In this document: positions 23,417 to 32,277 of the stretch, one piece after another
How positions within the stretch are numbered: position 1 is the first letter of the stretch
Layout of the letters: every line of letters begins with the position of its first letter
Source: Halobacteriovoraceae bacterium
GTDB lineage: Bacteria > Bdellovibrionota > Bacteriovoracia > Bacteriovoracales > Bacteriovoracaceae
Assembly (NCBI GenBank): GCA_020635115.1
Contig: JACKAK010000015.1
Location: 1 to 37,985 of the forward strand
Reading direction: 5' to 3'
Length of the DNA: 37,985 nucleotides
Program-made: the position numbers and the translations under genes
The notes under the pieces: generated by a model
The model's input: only the letters and a program-made list of their open reading frames with translations
Told to the model about the DNA's origin: nothing
The model's database searches: none

Positions 23417-24724
23417 ATGCAATGGATTGCCTTCTTTTTAGTTTTTCTTCTCTATTCATGTTCAAAGACTCAGTACAATGTAAGAGTTAAAGCACCCATT
23501 AATGAAAACTTTGCGGGCATTATTACAAAATGTGTTCCTCGAGCAGACATAGAAAAGGCCATAACAAATGAAGGTCTAAGTTATAGAGTCTTAAGTGAAA
23601 AAGATAATTTATTTGAAATATATGGTAGTAATGAAAACGATCTAAAAGAATTATTCGCTAATATTAATAAGAAGGCCAAATTTGTAAAAAACAAATTTAT
23701 TAGGTCTCGTACAAAGGTAGATGATTTAAATGTTTCTCAATTTATGTATGGCCCATGGAGCTTAAGCGACTTATATGATGATTTTCATCACCTCAAACAA
23801 ATAAATAAAGATATGATCCCAAAAAAATTTAACGGAAAAGGTGTTACTATTGCTATTTTAGACACTGGTATCGCAATGGCACATGTTGACCTTAGTGGCC
23901 AAATTAAAGTGAATGATAAAGAAGTTTCAAAAAATGGAAAAGATGACGATCAAAACGGTTATATTGATGATTACCAAGGATGGGATTTTGTTAATTGGGA
24001 CAATTCCCCTCAAGATGATCATGGGCATGGAACACATGTGGCCGGAATTGCTGCAGGTAAAATTGCAGGAGTTGCACCCGGGGCCAAAATTTTACCTGTA
24101 AAAGTGATGAATGCTGATGGATCAGGAGATATTGGAACTATTGTGGCCGGTATTCGCTATAGTATTGATCAAGGAGCAAATATCATAAATCTTTCTTTGG
24201 GAAGTACATTCATTATTCCACATGAATTAATACAATTAATAAATGAAGTCACAAGAGCTGCTGACAAGGATGTACTCTTCGTTGCCGCCTCTGGAAATGG
24301 GGGAGGTGATCAAGTGGGTGATTGCAATGAAGACGAACATCACTATCCTTCAGATATCGAAAATGAAAATGTTATTTCAGTAGCTTCAATCAATGAATTT
24401 GATGAACTTTCTACATTTTCAAATTATGGGCCGGTATCAGTAGATTTAGCTGCACCAGGTGATTCTGTGGATGGTGGAATTTTATCAACTTCGTTTGGTA
24501 ATGGTATTGAATTTGATGCTTATGAGAGAATGCGAGGCACATCTATGGCCACTCCAATTGTCGCAGGGGCCGCAGCAATTTTAAAACAACATGGCCAAAA
24601 TCTTAAAGTTAATGAGTTAATTCAACTCATTTTAGAAAATGTAGATAAAACCGATGAACTTATGCCTTTATTAAAAAGTGGTGGTAAGCTGAATTTATCA
24701 AAGGCATTCTTTAATCAAGATTAA
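23417..24724 (+). CDS. subtilisin-like (S8) protease lipoprotein
   Basis: 435 residues, GAGGAG about 5 bases before the ATG. A lipoprotein signal with lipobox LYSC puts the lipid on Cys15, so the enzyme is membrane-anchored outside the cytoplasm. Residues about 30-95 look like an inhibitor-I9-type propeptide. The peptidase S8 domain has the full triad: Asp149 (ILDTGI), His204 (HGTHVAG), Ser376 (GTSMATP), with oxyanion Asn294 (AASGNGG). An acidic insert NGKDDDQNGYIDD between Asp and His resembles a calcium site. Secreted proteases are abundant in predatory bacteria and may digest prey protein (inference). Its stop overlaps the convergent marC stop by 4 bases. Confidence 0.94.
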   Translation: MQWIAFFLVFLLYSCSKTQYNVRVKAPINENFAGIITKCVPRADIEKAITNEGLSYRVLSEKDNLFEIYGSNENDLKELFANINKKAKFVKNKFIRSRTKVDDLNVSQFMYGPWSLSDLYDDFHHLKQINKDMIPKKFNGKGVTIAILDTGIAMAHVDLSGQIKVNDKEVSKNGKDDDQNGYIDDYQGWDFVNWDNSPQDDHGHGTHVAGIAAGKIAGVAPGAKILPVKVMNADGSGDIGTIVAGIRYSIDQGANIINLSLGSTFIIPHELIQLINEVTRAADKDVLFVAASGNGGGDQVGDCNEDEHHYPSDIENENVISVASINEFDELSTFSNYGPVSVDLAAPGDSVDGGILSTSFGNGIEFDAYERMRGTSMATPIVAGAAAILKQHGQNLKVNELIQLILENVDKTDELMPLLKSGGKLNLSKAFFNQD

Positions 24725-25329
24725 AACAGTCCTGTGTTTCGTATAATATTTGCAATCCCAATTCTCACCATCATAACCGCGATGGCCAGTAAAAATAATG
24801 AGGCCACTTTTCCTATGGCCAAAGTTCCACCACGGCCAATTATCTTAACAAGTCTTTGTGAATTGTAAAATATGATCCATACTAAAAACATATTCACAAT
24901 ATAAGCGGCCAACGTCATTGTGTAGCCAAATTGGTCAGACATTAAAATTACGGTTGTGAGAGCTGCAGGTCCTAGGATAAGAGGGATTCCAACAGGGACA
25001 ATTGCTAAATCCTGATCACAAGTCCTTCTTTTTTCTGTTTGTTGGCCCATAAGCAAATCACTTAAGGCCACAAGAAACAAAAGTATACCACCACCTATAC
25101 GGAGATCATCTTCTGTGATTCCTAAAACTGAAAACAGTTTTTTTCCTGCAAAAAGAACAACGATTCCTAAAATGGTGGCCGTCATTGTTGCGATATTGGC
25201 CATTTTCTTTTGTTGTTTAAGTTCAAAATCGTTTACCAGGGACAGATAGATAGGAACGAGTGCAATGGCATCAATTGCTATAAAAAGTGGAGTAAAGGCC
25301 AATAGAAATTCTTTAAATAGTTCATTCAT
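24721..25329 (-). CDS. MarC-family inner membrane protein
   Basis: 202 residues with six hydrophobic segments, the usual length and topology of MarC/UPF0056 proteins. Family marks: PLFIAIDAIALVPIYLSL at the start, LRIGGGILLFLVALSDLLMG, and AIVPVGIPLILGPAALTTVI with the conserved PxGxPxxxGP pattern. The physiological role of the family is not established, and the old link to multiple antibiotic resistance was withdrawn. GGAAG about 9 bases upstream supports the start. The gene is unusually crowded with GGCC tetranucleotides. Confidence 0.93.
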   Translation of the reverse strand: MNELFKEFLLAFTPLFIAIDAIALVPIYLSLVNDFELKQQKKMANIATMTATILGIVVLFAGKKLFSVLGITEDDLRIGGGILLFLVALSDLLMGQQTEKRRTCDQDLAIVPVGIPLILGPAALTTVILMSDQFGYTMTLAAYIVNMFLVWIIFYNSQRLVKIIGRGGTLAIGKVASLFLLAIAVMMVRIGIANIIRNTGLF

Positions 25330-25431
25330 ATATAAAAACTTCCTTCAAGGATTATATTTATGTTAGGCCATGGATAATAATGACTAAATGCGAAACGTCA
25401 ATATCTATTGTAAAAAATGACAAAATCTTAA

Positions 25432-26478
25432 TTATTTAATGGGGATGGAAAGGTGCTCACCATTTTCTAAATAATAGAATCTTTCACGTGATACGGCCGC
25501 CGATTCAAGTTCTGTATTTAGATGCCTGACAGGTTCATCTAGGGCCTCATCAGTAAGTTGAAATGTTCCCCAATGAATTCCAATAGCATATTGGGAACGT
25601 AAATCTTTAAAAACTTGAACAGACTCTTTGGGATTAATATGCTGAAACTTCATAAACCATCTTGGTTCATATGCTCCAATAGGTATGAGAGATAGTTGAA
25701 AGGGACCAAATTTGTTTCCTATTTCTTTAAACCCTTCAAAATAACCAGTATCTCCAGCAAAGAAAAACTTCCCTTGTCCATAATCGATGACAAAGCTTCC
25801 CCAGAGGGTCTTATTTTTGTCAAATAGGCCCCTCGATGACCAGTGTTGACTTTCAACAAAGTGATAGGTGATACCTTCGTGTTTAAATGATTCATTCCAA
25901 TCCATTGTTTTGAAGTTTTGGATTCCTTCATCTAATAGCAGTTTATCATTTCCAAGACCAATGAGAATAATGGGGTCAGTATCTTGTTTTTTATTAATGG
26001 CCAAAAGGGTATCAATATCCAAATGATCATAATGGTTATGACTTATAAGTATGATATCAATTTGTGGCAAGTCTTCAAGCTTTACACCAGGATCTTTATG
26101 TCTTTTGGGGCCAATAAACTTGTAAGGACTTACCCTTTCAGACCATACGGGGTCTGTAATTATATTAGTTCCGGATACTTGGATGAGTACAGTTGAATGA
26201 TTGACAAAGGTAAAGACGGCCTTGTCTCCAAATACTCTTTCTTGTACAATTTTTTTTTGATTAATATTAATCCACTCTGGCCAAGCCTTTGCGCTAAAAC
26301 TGAGTTTCCATTTCAAAAAATCTAGAAAGTTATTTGGCATTGGCGTGCGATTTAAAAATCTTGAGCCATCAAAGTTTTTAGTTTTTTTACCTTTATGATA
26401 AGTAGAAAACAATCCACAAGCACTTAGAATTATAATGATAATTAAATAATAAATTAAACTTTTTGGAAATTCTTTCAT
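25432..26478 (-). CDS. NAPE-PLD-like metallo-beta-lactamase-fold lipoprotein
   Basis: 348 residues. The N-terminal signal ends in a lipobox (LSAC, Cys21), so it is probably lipid-anchored in the cell envelope. The metallo-beta-lactamase fold has the metal motif SHNHYDHLD, further ligands in ESQHW, FFAGDTGYFEG and IHWGTF, and the N-terminal family stretch FVNHSTVLIQ, NIITDPVWS and GPKRHKDPG shared with N-acyl-phosphatidylethanolamine phospholipase D and bacterial RomA-like proteins. A phospholipid-directed hydrolase is therefore likely, with substrate unproven. No Shine-Dalgarno sequence is seen before the start. Divergent from the DUF2905 gene. Confidence 0.9.
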   Translation of the reverse strand: MKEFPKSLIYYLIIIIILSACGLFSTYHKGKKTKNFDGSRFLNRTPMPNNFLDFLKWKLSFSAKAWPEWININQKKIVQERVFGDKAVFTFVNHSTVLIQVSGTNIITDPVWSERVSPYKFIGPKRHKDPGVKLEDLPQIDIILISHNHYDHLDIDTLLAINKKQDTDPIILIGLGNDKLLLDEGIQNFKTMDWNESFKHEGITYHFVESQHWSSRGLFDKNKTLWGSFVIDYGQGKFFFAGDTGYFEGFKEIGNKFGPFQLSLIPIGAYEPRWFMKFQHINPKESVQVFKDLRSQYAIGIHWGTFQLTDEALDEPVRHLNTELESAAVSRERFYYLENGEHLSIPIK

Positions 26479-26539
26479 ATTTGGTTATTTTGCCATAAAT
26501 TATCTTTAAACTCTAGTCTTTTGAAATGGGAGAGAATTG

Positions 26540-26758
26540 ATGTTGCCAATTGCAAAGATCCTAATCGTTAGTGGAGTGCTTTTGATTATTTCAGGGGTAA
26601 TCTGGCATTTTTCAGATGGAAATATTCCCCTCGGAAGATTGCCAGGAGATATTAAAATTGAAGGTCAAAACTCAACAATCTATATACCTATAACAACATG
26701 TCTGATTGTAAGTGCTGTTATTGGGTTGGTTCAATATTTAATAAGAATGTGGAAATAA
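26540..26758 (+). CDS. DUF2905 small membrane protein
   Basis: 72 residues from the ATG at 26540 (GGGAG 7 bases upstream). The TTG just before it is not needed. Two hydrophobic helices flank the conserved loop GNIPLGRLPGDIKIEG, which is the signature of DUF2905 proteins. Function of the family is unknown. Its stop shares one base with the start of the next gene (TAATG), so the two are translationally coupled. Confidence 0.9.
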   Translation: MLPIAKILIVSGVLLIISGVIWHFSDGNIPLGRLPGDIKIEGQNSTIYIPITTCLIVSAVIGLVQYLIRMWK

Positions 26759-27504
26759 TGCAAACATTCGAAAAAAAAAATAGTAAGAGAATTCCAGGGT
26801 TATTTTTTACAGAAGTCAATGGGCTCAAAGAAATTGAATCTGGATTTGGAAAGTATCATAGTCTTAAAACTCCTGAAATATTTCAAGTTTCAGATGAAAA
26901 AATAGTAATGTCTAAAGTTTTAACCGAATTACCAAAGAAAGAATTCTGGCAAAATCTCGGAAGAGAATTAGCTAAAATGCATTTAAGTATGGCCAATGTA
27001 CAATATGGATTTGAGGAAGATAATTTCATAGGGAATAATCCTCAGTCAAATTCTTGGGAGTCTGATTGGTGTGTCTTTTTTATGAGAAATAGACTTCTTT
27101 TTCAAATTAATTTAATCAAAAGTAAATTTCACAGAGGAGTTTTGTCGAAAATATTTTTAGAAAAAAGTAAACAAATTGAAGAAGTTTTATATTCAACAAA
27201 AATAACACCAACTTTGTTACATGGAGATCTATGGAGTGGTAACGTTCTTTGTGGAGAAAATCAAACGCCCTATCTGATCGATCCTGCAGTTTATTATGGA
27301 CATTCTGAAGTTGATTTAGCAATGACTAATTTATTTGGTGGATTTGATTCTGAATTTTATATTTCTTATCAAGAAATATTACCCATCAATTCGGGACATC
27401 ATGAACGTTTTAAAGTTTACAATCTTTATCACGTCATCAATCATTTTAACTTGTTTGGAGGTAGTTATTTTAATCATGCTATGAAAATACTTGAAAGTAT
27501 TTAG
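26758..27504 (+). CDS. fructosamine kinase-like protein, short N-lobe
   Basis: 248 residues from an ATG that overlaps the previous stop by one base. It has the C-lobe of the fructosamine-3-kinase family: LLHGDLWSGNVL with catalytic Asp157 and Asn162, LIDPAVYYGHSEVDLAM with metal-binding Asp175, LFGGFDSEF and NHFNLFGGSYF. Family members run to about 285-300 residues. This one lacks the first part of the N-lobe including the glycine-rich loop, beginning near the ATP-binding Lys (EKKNS) and the helix with Glu19 (FTEVNGL). The missing part is not found in frame upstream, where the DUF2905 gene lies. It may still bind ATP or be a degenerate kinase. The family removes sugars from glycated amines. 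Confidence 0.85.
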   Translation: MQTFEKKNSKRIPGLFFTEVNGLKEIESGFGKYHSLKTPEIFQVSDEKIVMSKVLTELPKKEFWQNLGRELAKMHLSMANVQYGFEEDNFIGNNPQSNSWESDWCVFFMRNRLLFQINLIKSKFHRGVLSKIFLEKSKQIEEVLYSTKITPTLLHGDLWSGNVLCGENQTPYLIDPAVYYGHSEVDLAMTNLFGGFDSEFYISYQEILPINSGHHERFKVYNLYHVINHFNLFGGSYFNHAMKILESI

Positions 27505-27551
27505 CAACATTGAAAAGAATATAAAAAAAATAAGAAAAACTTCCTAATTTT

Positions 27552-28031
27552 TTATTCCAACCAACTGTTGATTTTGTCCTTGGCCCTTTTGCTTTCATTT
27601 TTGAGTCTATCAGTAAATCTCTTTGCTTCTTTTTGTATTTTCTCTGAACTTTCTTCAATTTCATCAGCAAAATCTTCGACCTTTTGTTTAATCAAAGCAC
27701 TTTCGCTCATTTGAGAATATGCCATACGGTCATCTTCAGTATAAATGTAGAAATGGTCAGAATCTTTTGTACATGAAATTTTAAAACCAATTTCAGTAGA
27801 TAGATCAATAAAATCAGCGAGACTTTGATTTCTAAAAAGTGGATTCGAGAAAATTTCATATTGAGATATGAAACATTCATTTTGATCTTCAAATATTATA
27901 CTTACTCCAACTCCTAAGGTTTCTGAGTCAACAGAACTTGCGGATTGAATCTCATATGAATGATTATCTATATAGATCTCACCTGCATAGAGGTTTGTAA
28001 TAGTTAGAAATATTAATAAAACTAATTTCAT
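27552..28031 (-). CDS. small secreted protein with coiled-coil tail
   Basis: 159 residues, AGGAG about 10 bases upstream. Signal peptide MKLVLLIFLTITNLYA, cleavage after YA. The first 100 mature residues look beta-rich with two cysteines (NECFIS, ISCTKD) able to form a disulfide. The last 50 residues (KQKVEDFADEIEESSEKIQK and on) are a charged helix with heptad-like pattern, probably a coiled coil. No known domain recognised. Convergent with the kinase-like gene; 47 bases separate them. Confidence 0.75.
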   Translation of the reverse strand: MKLVLLIFLTITNLYAGEIYIDNHSYEIQSASSVDSETLGVGVSIIFEDQNECFISQYEIFSNPLFRNQSLADFIDLSTEIGFKISCTKDSDHFYIYTEDDRMAYSQMSESALIKQKVEDFADEIEESSEKIQKEAKRFTDRLKNESKRAKDKINSWLE

Positions 28032-28158
28032 TTAATTTATCTCCTAATTCCCATTTCAATTGATAAAATTTTCAAAAGCTTGAAACAAATTACATAAAGG
28101 AATATAACAAAGAAATTGTTTCGTTTGCGATAATTTAAAAACAAGAAGAATTCTTTTT

Positions 28159-28941
28159 ATGGTTAAATTTATTTTGTTGTTATGTTTAATTTCTACTGGA
28201 GCTCAATCTCATGTTTCATGTGAAATTGAACTTACAAAAAATGAAGAAATTGCAATTGGTATGCTTAAATCACTTGGAGGAGTTAGAATGGCCTTCATGC
28301 ATAAAAAAATGAGTGGTAAACAGCATAATATTATTGTCGTGGGGTTGAATACAATTTCAAAAAAAGATCTTAAAAAAAATGGCCTATCTGAACAAATGTT
28401 TGTTAACTTAGATAGTTTACTTGAAAATTGGAACGAGCAAGCATACTCAATGATTTCTTTACGAGATGACCGAACTTCACACTTGTCAAAAACAATAAAT
28501 AGCTCCGACATAAATATTAACAATTTCAATGTCATTACCCTCCAGGGAGAACTCACAAAATTTAAAGAAGAAATTTCAAGGTCAAAAAGAATATATAACG
28601 TGGCAAGTGATATCTTTAAATTTGGACTACCTCTGCTACCTTTAGGGGTTTTAAGTCTAACTGACATTCATCCAGGAATAAGTACTGCAATTGTTGCAAG
28701 TTTGGCCTATGCTTCGATTAAAGCAACGAGTCCTAGGTTAAAAAAGAACAGAATCACAAACACGACGGGCCAATATTTTCCAATTTTTATGGAAACTAAT
28801 ATTAAAAAAATATTTGAGAGAATTTATGAAGTGATAAATAACTCCGAAAAACCAATTTTGATACTGGTTGAAGATACTTATAATCTCGACTCTATAGTAG
28901 TAGAAGAATTGTTGATGAGAGGTTTTGATCACTACAAGTGA
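28159..28941 (+). CDS. secreted or membrane protein, unknown
   Basis: 260 residues. An N-terminal signal (MVKFILLLCLISTGAQS) is followed by a mature region of no recognised family. Two hydrophobic stretches in the middle (FGLPLLPLGVLSL and STAIVASLAYASI, about residues 153-185) could form a membrane hairpin. The last part ends in EKPILILVEDTYNLDSIVVE, a strand-helix pattern. The ribosome site is weak (AGAAG, far upstream). A -10-like GATAAT stands about 25 bases before the start. Confidence 0.68.
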   Translation: MVKFILLLCLISTGAQSHVSCEIELTKNEEIAIGMLKSLGGVRMAFMHKKMSGKQHNIIVVGLNTISKKDLKKNGLSEQMFVNLDSLLENWNEQAYSMISLRDDRTSHLSKTINSSDININNFNVITLQGELTKFKEEISRSKRIYNVASDIFKFGLPLLPLGVLSLTDIHPGISTAIVASLAYASIKATSPRLKKNRITNTTGQYFPIFMETNIKKIFERIYEVINNSEKPILILVEDTYNLDSIVVEELLMRGFDHYK

Positions 28942-28977
28942 TGTTTATTTTGTTTAGATCATATTTCATTGTGCAAC

Positions 28978-29006
28978 TTGACATAATTTTTTAATAGTCC
29001 TAATTT
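28978..29006 (+). promoter_or_regulatory. promoter of speD-speE
   Basis: Perfect TTGACA (28978-28983), 17-base spacer, TAATTT (29001-29006). Transcription would start near 29013. This excludes the in-frame GTG at 29007 and supports the GTG at 29037 as the speD start. Confidence 0.6.
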
Positions 29007-29036
29007 GTGGGATATTCAGCAAGAGGGGAAAGGATT

Positions 29037-29960
29037 GTGTTTTTCGAAGGGTCCGAAAAAAAAGCAGAAGTAGTTGTATCTAAAGTAGTTGGTTCATTGT
29101 TAGATTTTGAACGACAATTTTGGGTTGAATTAGTGGCCAGAGCTCAGGCGGAAATTATTTCTGAAATTCATAATCCCTATTGTCGTGCTTACCTATTGTC
29201 AGAGTCATCACTGTTTGTTTGGAAGGATCGTATTTTACTGATTACTTGTGGAGAGACAACTTTAGTGAACTCAATTTTGTTTCTTGCAAAGAAAATTGGT
29301 CCCCAAAATTTTGAAAGTCTTATCTTTCAAAGAAAAAATGAGTATCATTCACATTTACAAAGGACAAATATCTTTGGAGATGTTCAACAGTTGAGAGAAC
29401 AATTCAAAGGGACATTATTGAGAGTTGGAAATCTAGATGGACATTTTAATTATTTGTTTCATCTTGATAAAAAATTTAATTCTCCATTAAACGACGTAAC
29501 GACAGAGCTTCTGATGTATCATATCAATGGGCCAGCAGCAAAAACGTTACGAACACCGTATTTATCAAAAGATCAAATTAGAATGTACTTGCAAATTGAT
29601 GATTTGTTTCCTGATTTTCAAATTGATGATTTTGCTTTTAGCCCTCTTGGGTATTCATTAAATGGTATTAAAGATGATAAATACATCACTATACATATTA
29701 CACCAGAAGAAGAAGTTTCATATGTTAGTTTTGAGACTAATATAGATATTAAAGGCCAAGATAAAGATCTTTTAAATAAAATCCTCAATGTCTATGGCCC
29801 TGAAACATACGATCTTCTCCAATTTGATACAAAAAATGACGTCACTTACGATGGCGTATGTATAAATCATGTTGAAGATCATCTTTCATGTGGTTATAAA
29901 ATAGAATTTAAACATTTTCATCAAGTTGCTACAAAACCTGATACATCAAAAATCGTCTAG
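29037..29960 (+). CDS. speD: S-adenosylmethionine decarboxylase, eukaryotic type
   Basis: 307 residues from a GTG with GAGGGG 8 bases upstream, downstream of the promoter start point. It makes decarboxylated AdoMet, the aminopropyl donor for spermidine. It belongs to the eukaryotic-type (class 2) pyruvoyl enzymes, not the short bacterial SpeH or E. coli forms: FFEGSEKK at the start, self-cleavage site LSESS (Glu56-Ser57, Ser57 becoming pyruvoyl), LITCGETT with the active-site Cys, FSPLGYSLNG, and TIHITPEEEVSYVSFETN with the processing Ser and His. All known catalytic and processing residues appear kept. speE starts 8 bases after the stop, so both act in sequence. Human enzyme: 334 residues. 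Confidence 0.95.
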   Translation: MFFEGSEKKAEVVVSKVVGSLLDFERQFWVELVARAQAEIISEIHNPYCRAYLLSESSLFVWKDRILLITCGETTLVNSILFLAKKIGPQNFESLIFQRKNEYHSHLQRTNIFGDVQQLREQFKGTLLRVGNLDGHFNYLFHLDKKFNSPLNDVTTELLMYHINGPAAKTLRTPYLSKDQIRMYLQIDDLFPDFQIDDFAFSPLGYSLNGIKDDKYITIHITPEEEVSYVSFETNIDIKGQDKDLLNKILNVYGPETYDLLQFDTKNDVTYDGVCINHVEDHLSCGYKIEFKHFHQVATKPDTSKIV

Positions 29961-29968
29961 GAGCTCAC

Positions 29969-30826
29969 GTGTATTCAAATTTATGGGTAGAAGAAAAATT
30001 CAAAGATTTTTTAGGACTAAGATTTAAAGTTGAAAAAGTGCTTTTTTCAGGAAAATCAAATTTTCAAACTGTTGATGTCGTTGAAACTAGAGGCCATGGA
30101 AAAATGCTTTTGAATGATGGCCTTGTGATGGTGACGGAAAAAGATGAGTTTGTTTATCATGATATGATTTCACATGTTCCATTATTTGTTCATCCAAACC
30201 CTAAAAAAGTTTTAATCATTGGCGGTGGAGATGGAGGAACTGCTCGCGAAGTATTAAGACATAAAAGTGTTGAACGATGTGTAATGGTTGAAATCGATTC
30301 GATGGTTGTAGATGCTTGTAAGGAATTTATTCCGCTCACTTCTAGTGAATTAGATAATCCAAGGCTTGAATTAAAAATTGAAGATGGTATTGAATTTGTC
30401 AAAAATACAAATGAAAAATTCGATGTCATTTTAGTTGATTCTACGGATCCAATTGGCCCTGCTCAACCACTTTTTAATGAAGATTTTTATCAAGATATTA
30501 AAGACTGTTTGACTGATAATGGAATTGTAGTATCTCAGGGAGAATCACCTTATTATGAATCTCAGATGCAGACAAAACTTCTTTCAATTAAAAACAAATT
30601 ATTTCCACTGAGCTTAATCTACAATTTCAGTAATCTTACATATCCAGGGGGACTTTGGTCTTTTACTTTTGCTTCAAAAGGTTTAAATCCAATTAAAGAT
30701 TTCAAACCTGAAAGAGTACTTCATTCAGGTATGGAGTTCGAATATTATAACGAACAAATACATACAGCTTCTTTCTGCTTACCAACATTTCAACGAAAGC
30801 AACTAGCGGAATTTTTAAAATCTTAA
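29969..30826 (+). CDS. speE: spermidine synthase
   Basis: 285 residues from a GTG with TAGGAG 5 bases upstream. It transfers the aminopropyl group from decarboxylated AdoMet to putrescine, giving spermidine and methylthioadenosine. Spermidine-synthase features in order: N-terminal beta region with TVDVVETRGHGKMLLNDG, YHDMISHVPLF, VLIIGGGDGGTAREVLRH, VEIDSMVV, and DSTDPIGPAQPLF with the proton-accepting Asp, then GESPYY and TYPGGLWSF. Length is as usual. It forms a two-gene operon with speD directly upstream. Substrate choice (putrescine against a longer diamine) cannot be settled from the sequence. Confidence 0.96.
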   Translation: MYSNLWVEEKFKDFLGLRFKVEKVLFSGKSNFQTVDVVETRGHGKMLLNDGLVMVTEKDEFVYHDMISHVPLFVHPNPKKVLIIGGGDGGTAREVLRHKSVERCVMVEIDSMVVDACKEFIPLTSSELDNPRLELKIEDGIEFVKNTNEKFDVILVDSTDPIGPAQPLFNEDFYQDIKDCLTDNGIVVSQGESPYYESQMQTKLLSIKNKLFPLSLIYNFSNLTYPGGLWSFTFASKGLNPIKDFKPERVLHSGMEFEYYNEQIHTASFCLPTFQRKQLAEFLKS

Positions 30827-30910
30827 AATTAAATTAAATATTTTCAAGCAAATGTTTTCAGCATTAAATAATTTGTATATCCTCTGTGAAACTAATCAAG
30901 AGAGGCAAGC

Positions 30911-31375
30911 ATGTCTGAAAAATATTGGCTCATGAAAACAGAACCCGACGTTTTTTCAATTGATGATTTAAAAAAAGTAAAAATAGAACATTGGGATGGA
31001 GTAAGAAATTACCAGGCCAGAAACTTCATGAGAGATGAAATGAAAAATGGAGATGTGGTCCTCATCTATCATTCTAATTGCACTCCTCCTGGAATTGCTG
31101 GTCTTGCAACAGTGGATAAAGAGGCCTATCCTGACCACACCTCATGGGATAAAAAATCTAAGTATTATGATCCAAAATCGAATCCAGATAATCCACGCTG
31201 GTATATGGTAGATGTAAGATTTAAAGAGAAATTTGATAAGTTTGTCGATTTACCTGTATTAAAAACAAATCCGGTTCTCAAAGACATGAAAATCTTACAA
31301 AAAGGTTCAAGACTATCGATTACTCCCGTTACAGTAACTGAATTTAATGAAATATTACATATGGCCCAATTGTAA
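30911..31375 (+). CDS. EVE-domain protein
   Basis: 154 residues, AGAGG 5 bases before the ATG. A stand-alone EVE domain of the thymocyte-nuclear-protein-1 type: KYWLMKTEPDVFSIDDL, WDGVRNYQARNFMRDEM, GDVVLIYHSNCTPPGIAGLA, then YPDHTSWD and PRWYMVDVRF. EVE domains have a PUA-like fold and an aromatic cage that reads modified bases in DNA or RNA. In bacteria such proteins occur widely, some next to restriction systems; none is seen here. It is likely a housekeeping reader of modified nucleic acid (inference). Confidence 0.95.
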   Translation: MSEKYWLMKTEPDVFSIDDLKKVKIEHWDGVRNYQARNFMRDEMKNGDVVLIYHSNCTPPGIAGLATVDKEAYPDHTSWDKKSKYYDPKSNPDNPRWYMVDVRFKEKFDKFVDLPVLKTNPVLKDMKILQKGSRLSITPVTVTEFNEILHMAQL

Positions 31376-31392
31376 AAAAGGTGAAATTGAAT

Positions 31393-32250
31393 ATGATTTT
31401 TAGAAGTGCCTTATGTTTAATTCTTGCTTTTAATCTTTACTCCTCCGAAATCGAAAAATGCGAACCAAAACTTAATCCGTCACATGTAAGGATAAGTTTC
31501 CAAAAAATGTTTCACGAACTATCAATGAGATTTAAAAGTATTTCACATCATAGTGAATTAACTAAACCCCTGGGTGCAGAAAGGATTCATTATAGTGATC
31601 CTACCATTACAGAAGAATTTTCTCCCCTTGATCATGAATATCTAAGTGCTGTTAAATATTCTAGATTTTTAGACGAATTCTACAATCAAGATGTCTATTT
31701 ATTGACAAGAATTAAAGATATTGATGTTCCTTTGTATGATGGATATATCACAGACAAAAATAATCATATTCTCTATAATATTTCTCTAAAGACAAAGTTT
31801 GAATTTAAAATTGGTACTCAGGCCTATATGAATGAAATGGTCTTTAAGAAAATTTTAGAAATTGCTAGTAAAGATAATCAATTTCAGAGTTTAAAACAAT
31901 GGTATAGAGCTGCAATGAACGGAGGTTTTAAGGGAGATCGTTTCTATGGCCCAAGTCATACGTTCAAAGAAGGAATAGAGTGGATTGCGCATACTCTTAA
32001 AGTATACGGACATAAAATAAAAGACATCTACCAAAAACATGGGGATCATATTGAAAAAGAAAGATTAACGATTATTGTCTATGATCTTTCAGATACAAAT
32101 TTCGAATTTGATTTTAACGCTCGGTTTAGGGAAAGAATTGATCATAAATTTTTTCAAGAAAGCGGGCTGGATTCAATTATTTTGATAGAAAAAACACGTT
32201 ATGTAGAACTTAAGCTTAAAGACAATCAGGTTATACAAAATATATACTAA
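31393..32250 (+). CDS. secreted protein, unknown
   Basis: 285 residues from the ATG at 31393 (AAGGTGA about 7-9 bases upstream). A GTG at 31381 is a weaker alternative that overlaps this ribosome site. Signal peptide MIFRSALCLILAFNLYSS. The mature part is charged and probably globular and contains a pattern LYNISLKTKFEFKIGTQAYM and LKQWYRAAMNGG that I cannot assign to a family. Only one cysteine remains near the N-terminus (EKCEP). It lies 17 bases after the EVE gene and could share its transcript. Confidence 0.75.
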   Translation: MIFRSALCLILAFNLYSSEIEKCEPKLNPSHVRISFQKMFHELSMRFKSISHHSELTKPLGAERIHYSDPTITEEFSPLDHEYLSAVKYSRFLDEFYNQDVYLLTRIKDIDVPLYDGYITDKNNHILYNISLKTKFEFKIGTQAYMNEMVFKKILEIASKDNQFQSLKQWYRAAMNGGFKGDRFYGPSHTFKEGIEWIAHTLKVYGHKIKDIYQKHGDHIEKERLTIIVYDLSDTNFEFDFNARFRERIDHKFFQESGLDSIILIEKTRYVELKLKDNQVIQNIY

Positions 32251-32277
32251 GTCAAAAAAGAATTTATACAATTTTAT

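Noticed and set aside
28209..28667. A 152-codon minus-strand open frame inside the gene at 28159
   Set aside because: It is antisense to a gene with a clear signal peptide and has no ribosome site or recognisable domain. Other antisense or out-of-frame openings over ung, the ligase, the KAS III, the SDR and SelO were dismissed for the same reason.
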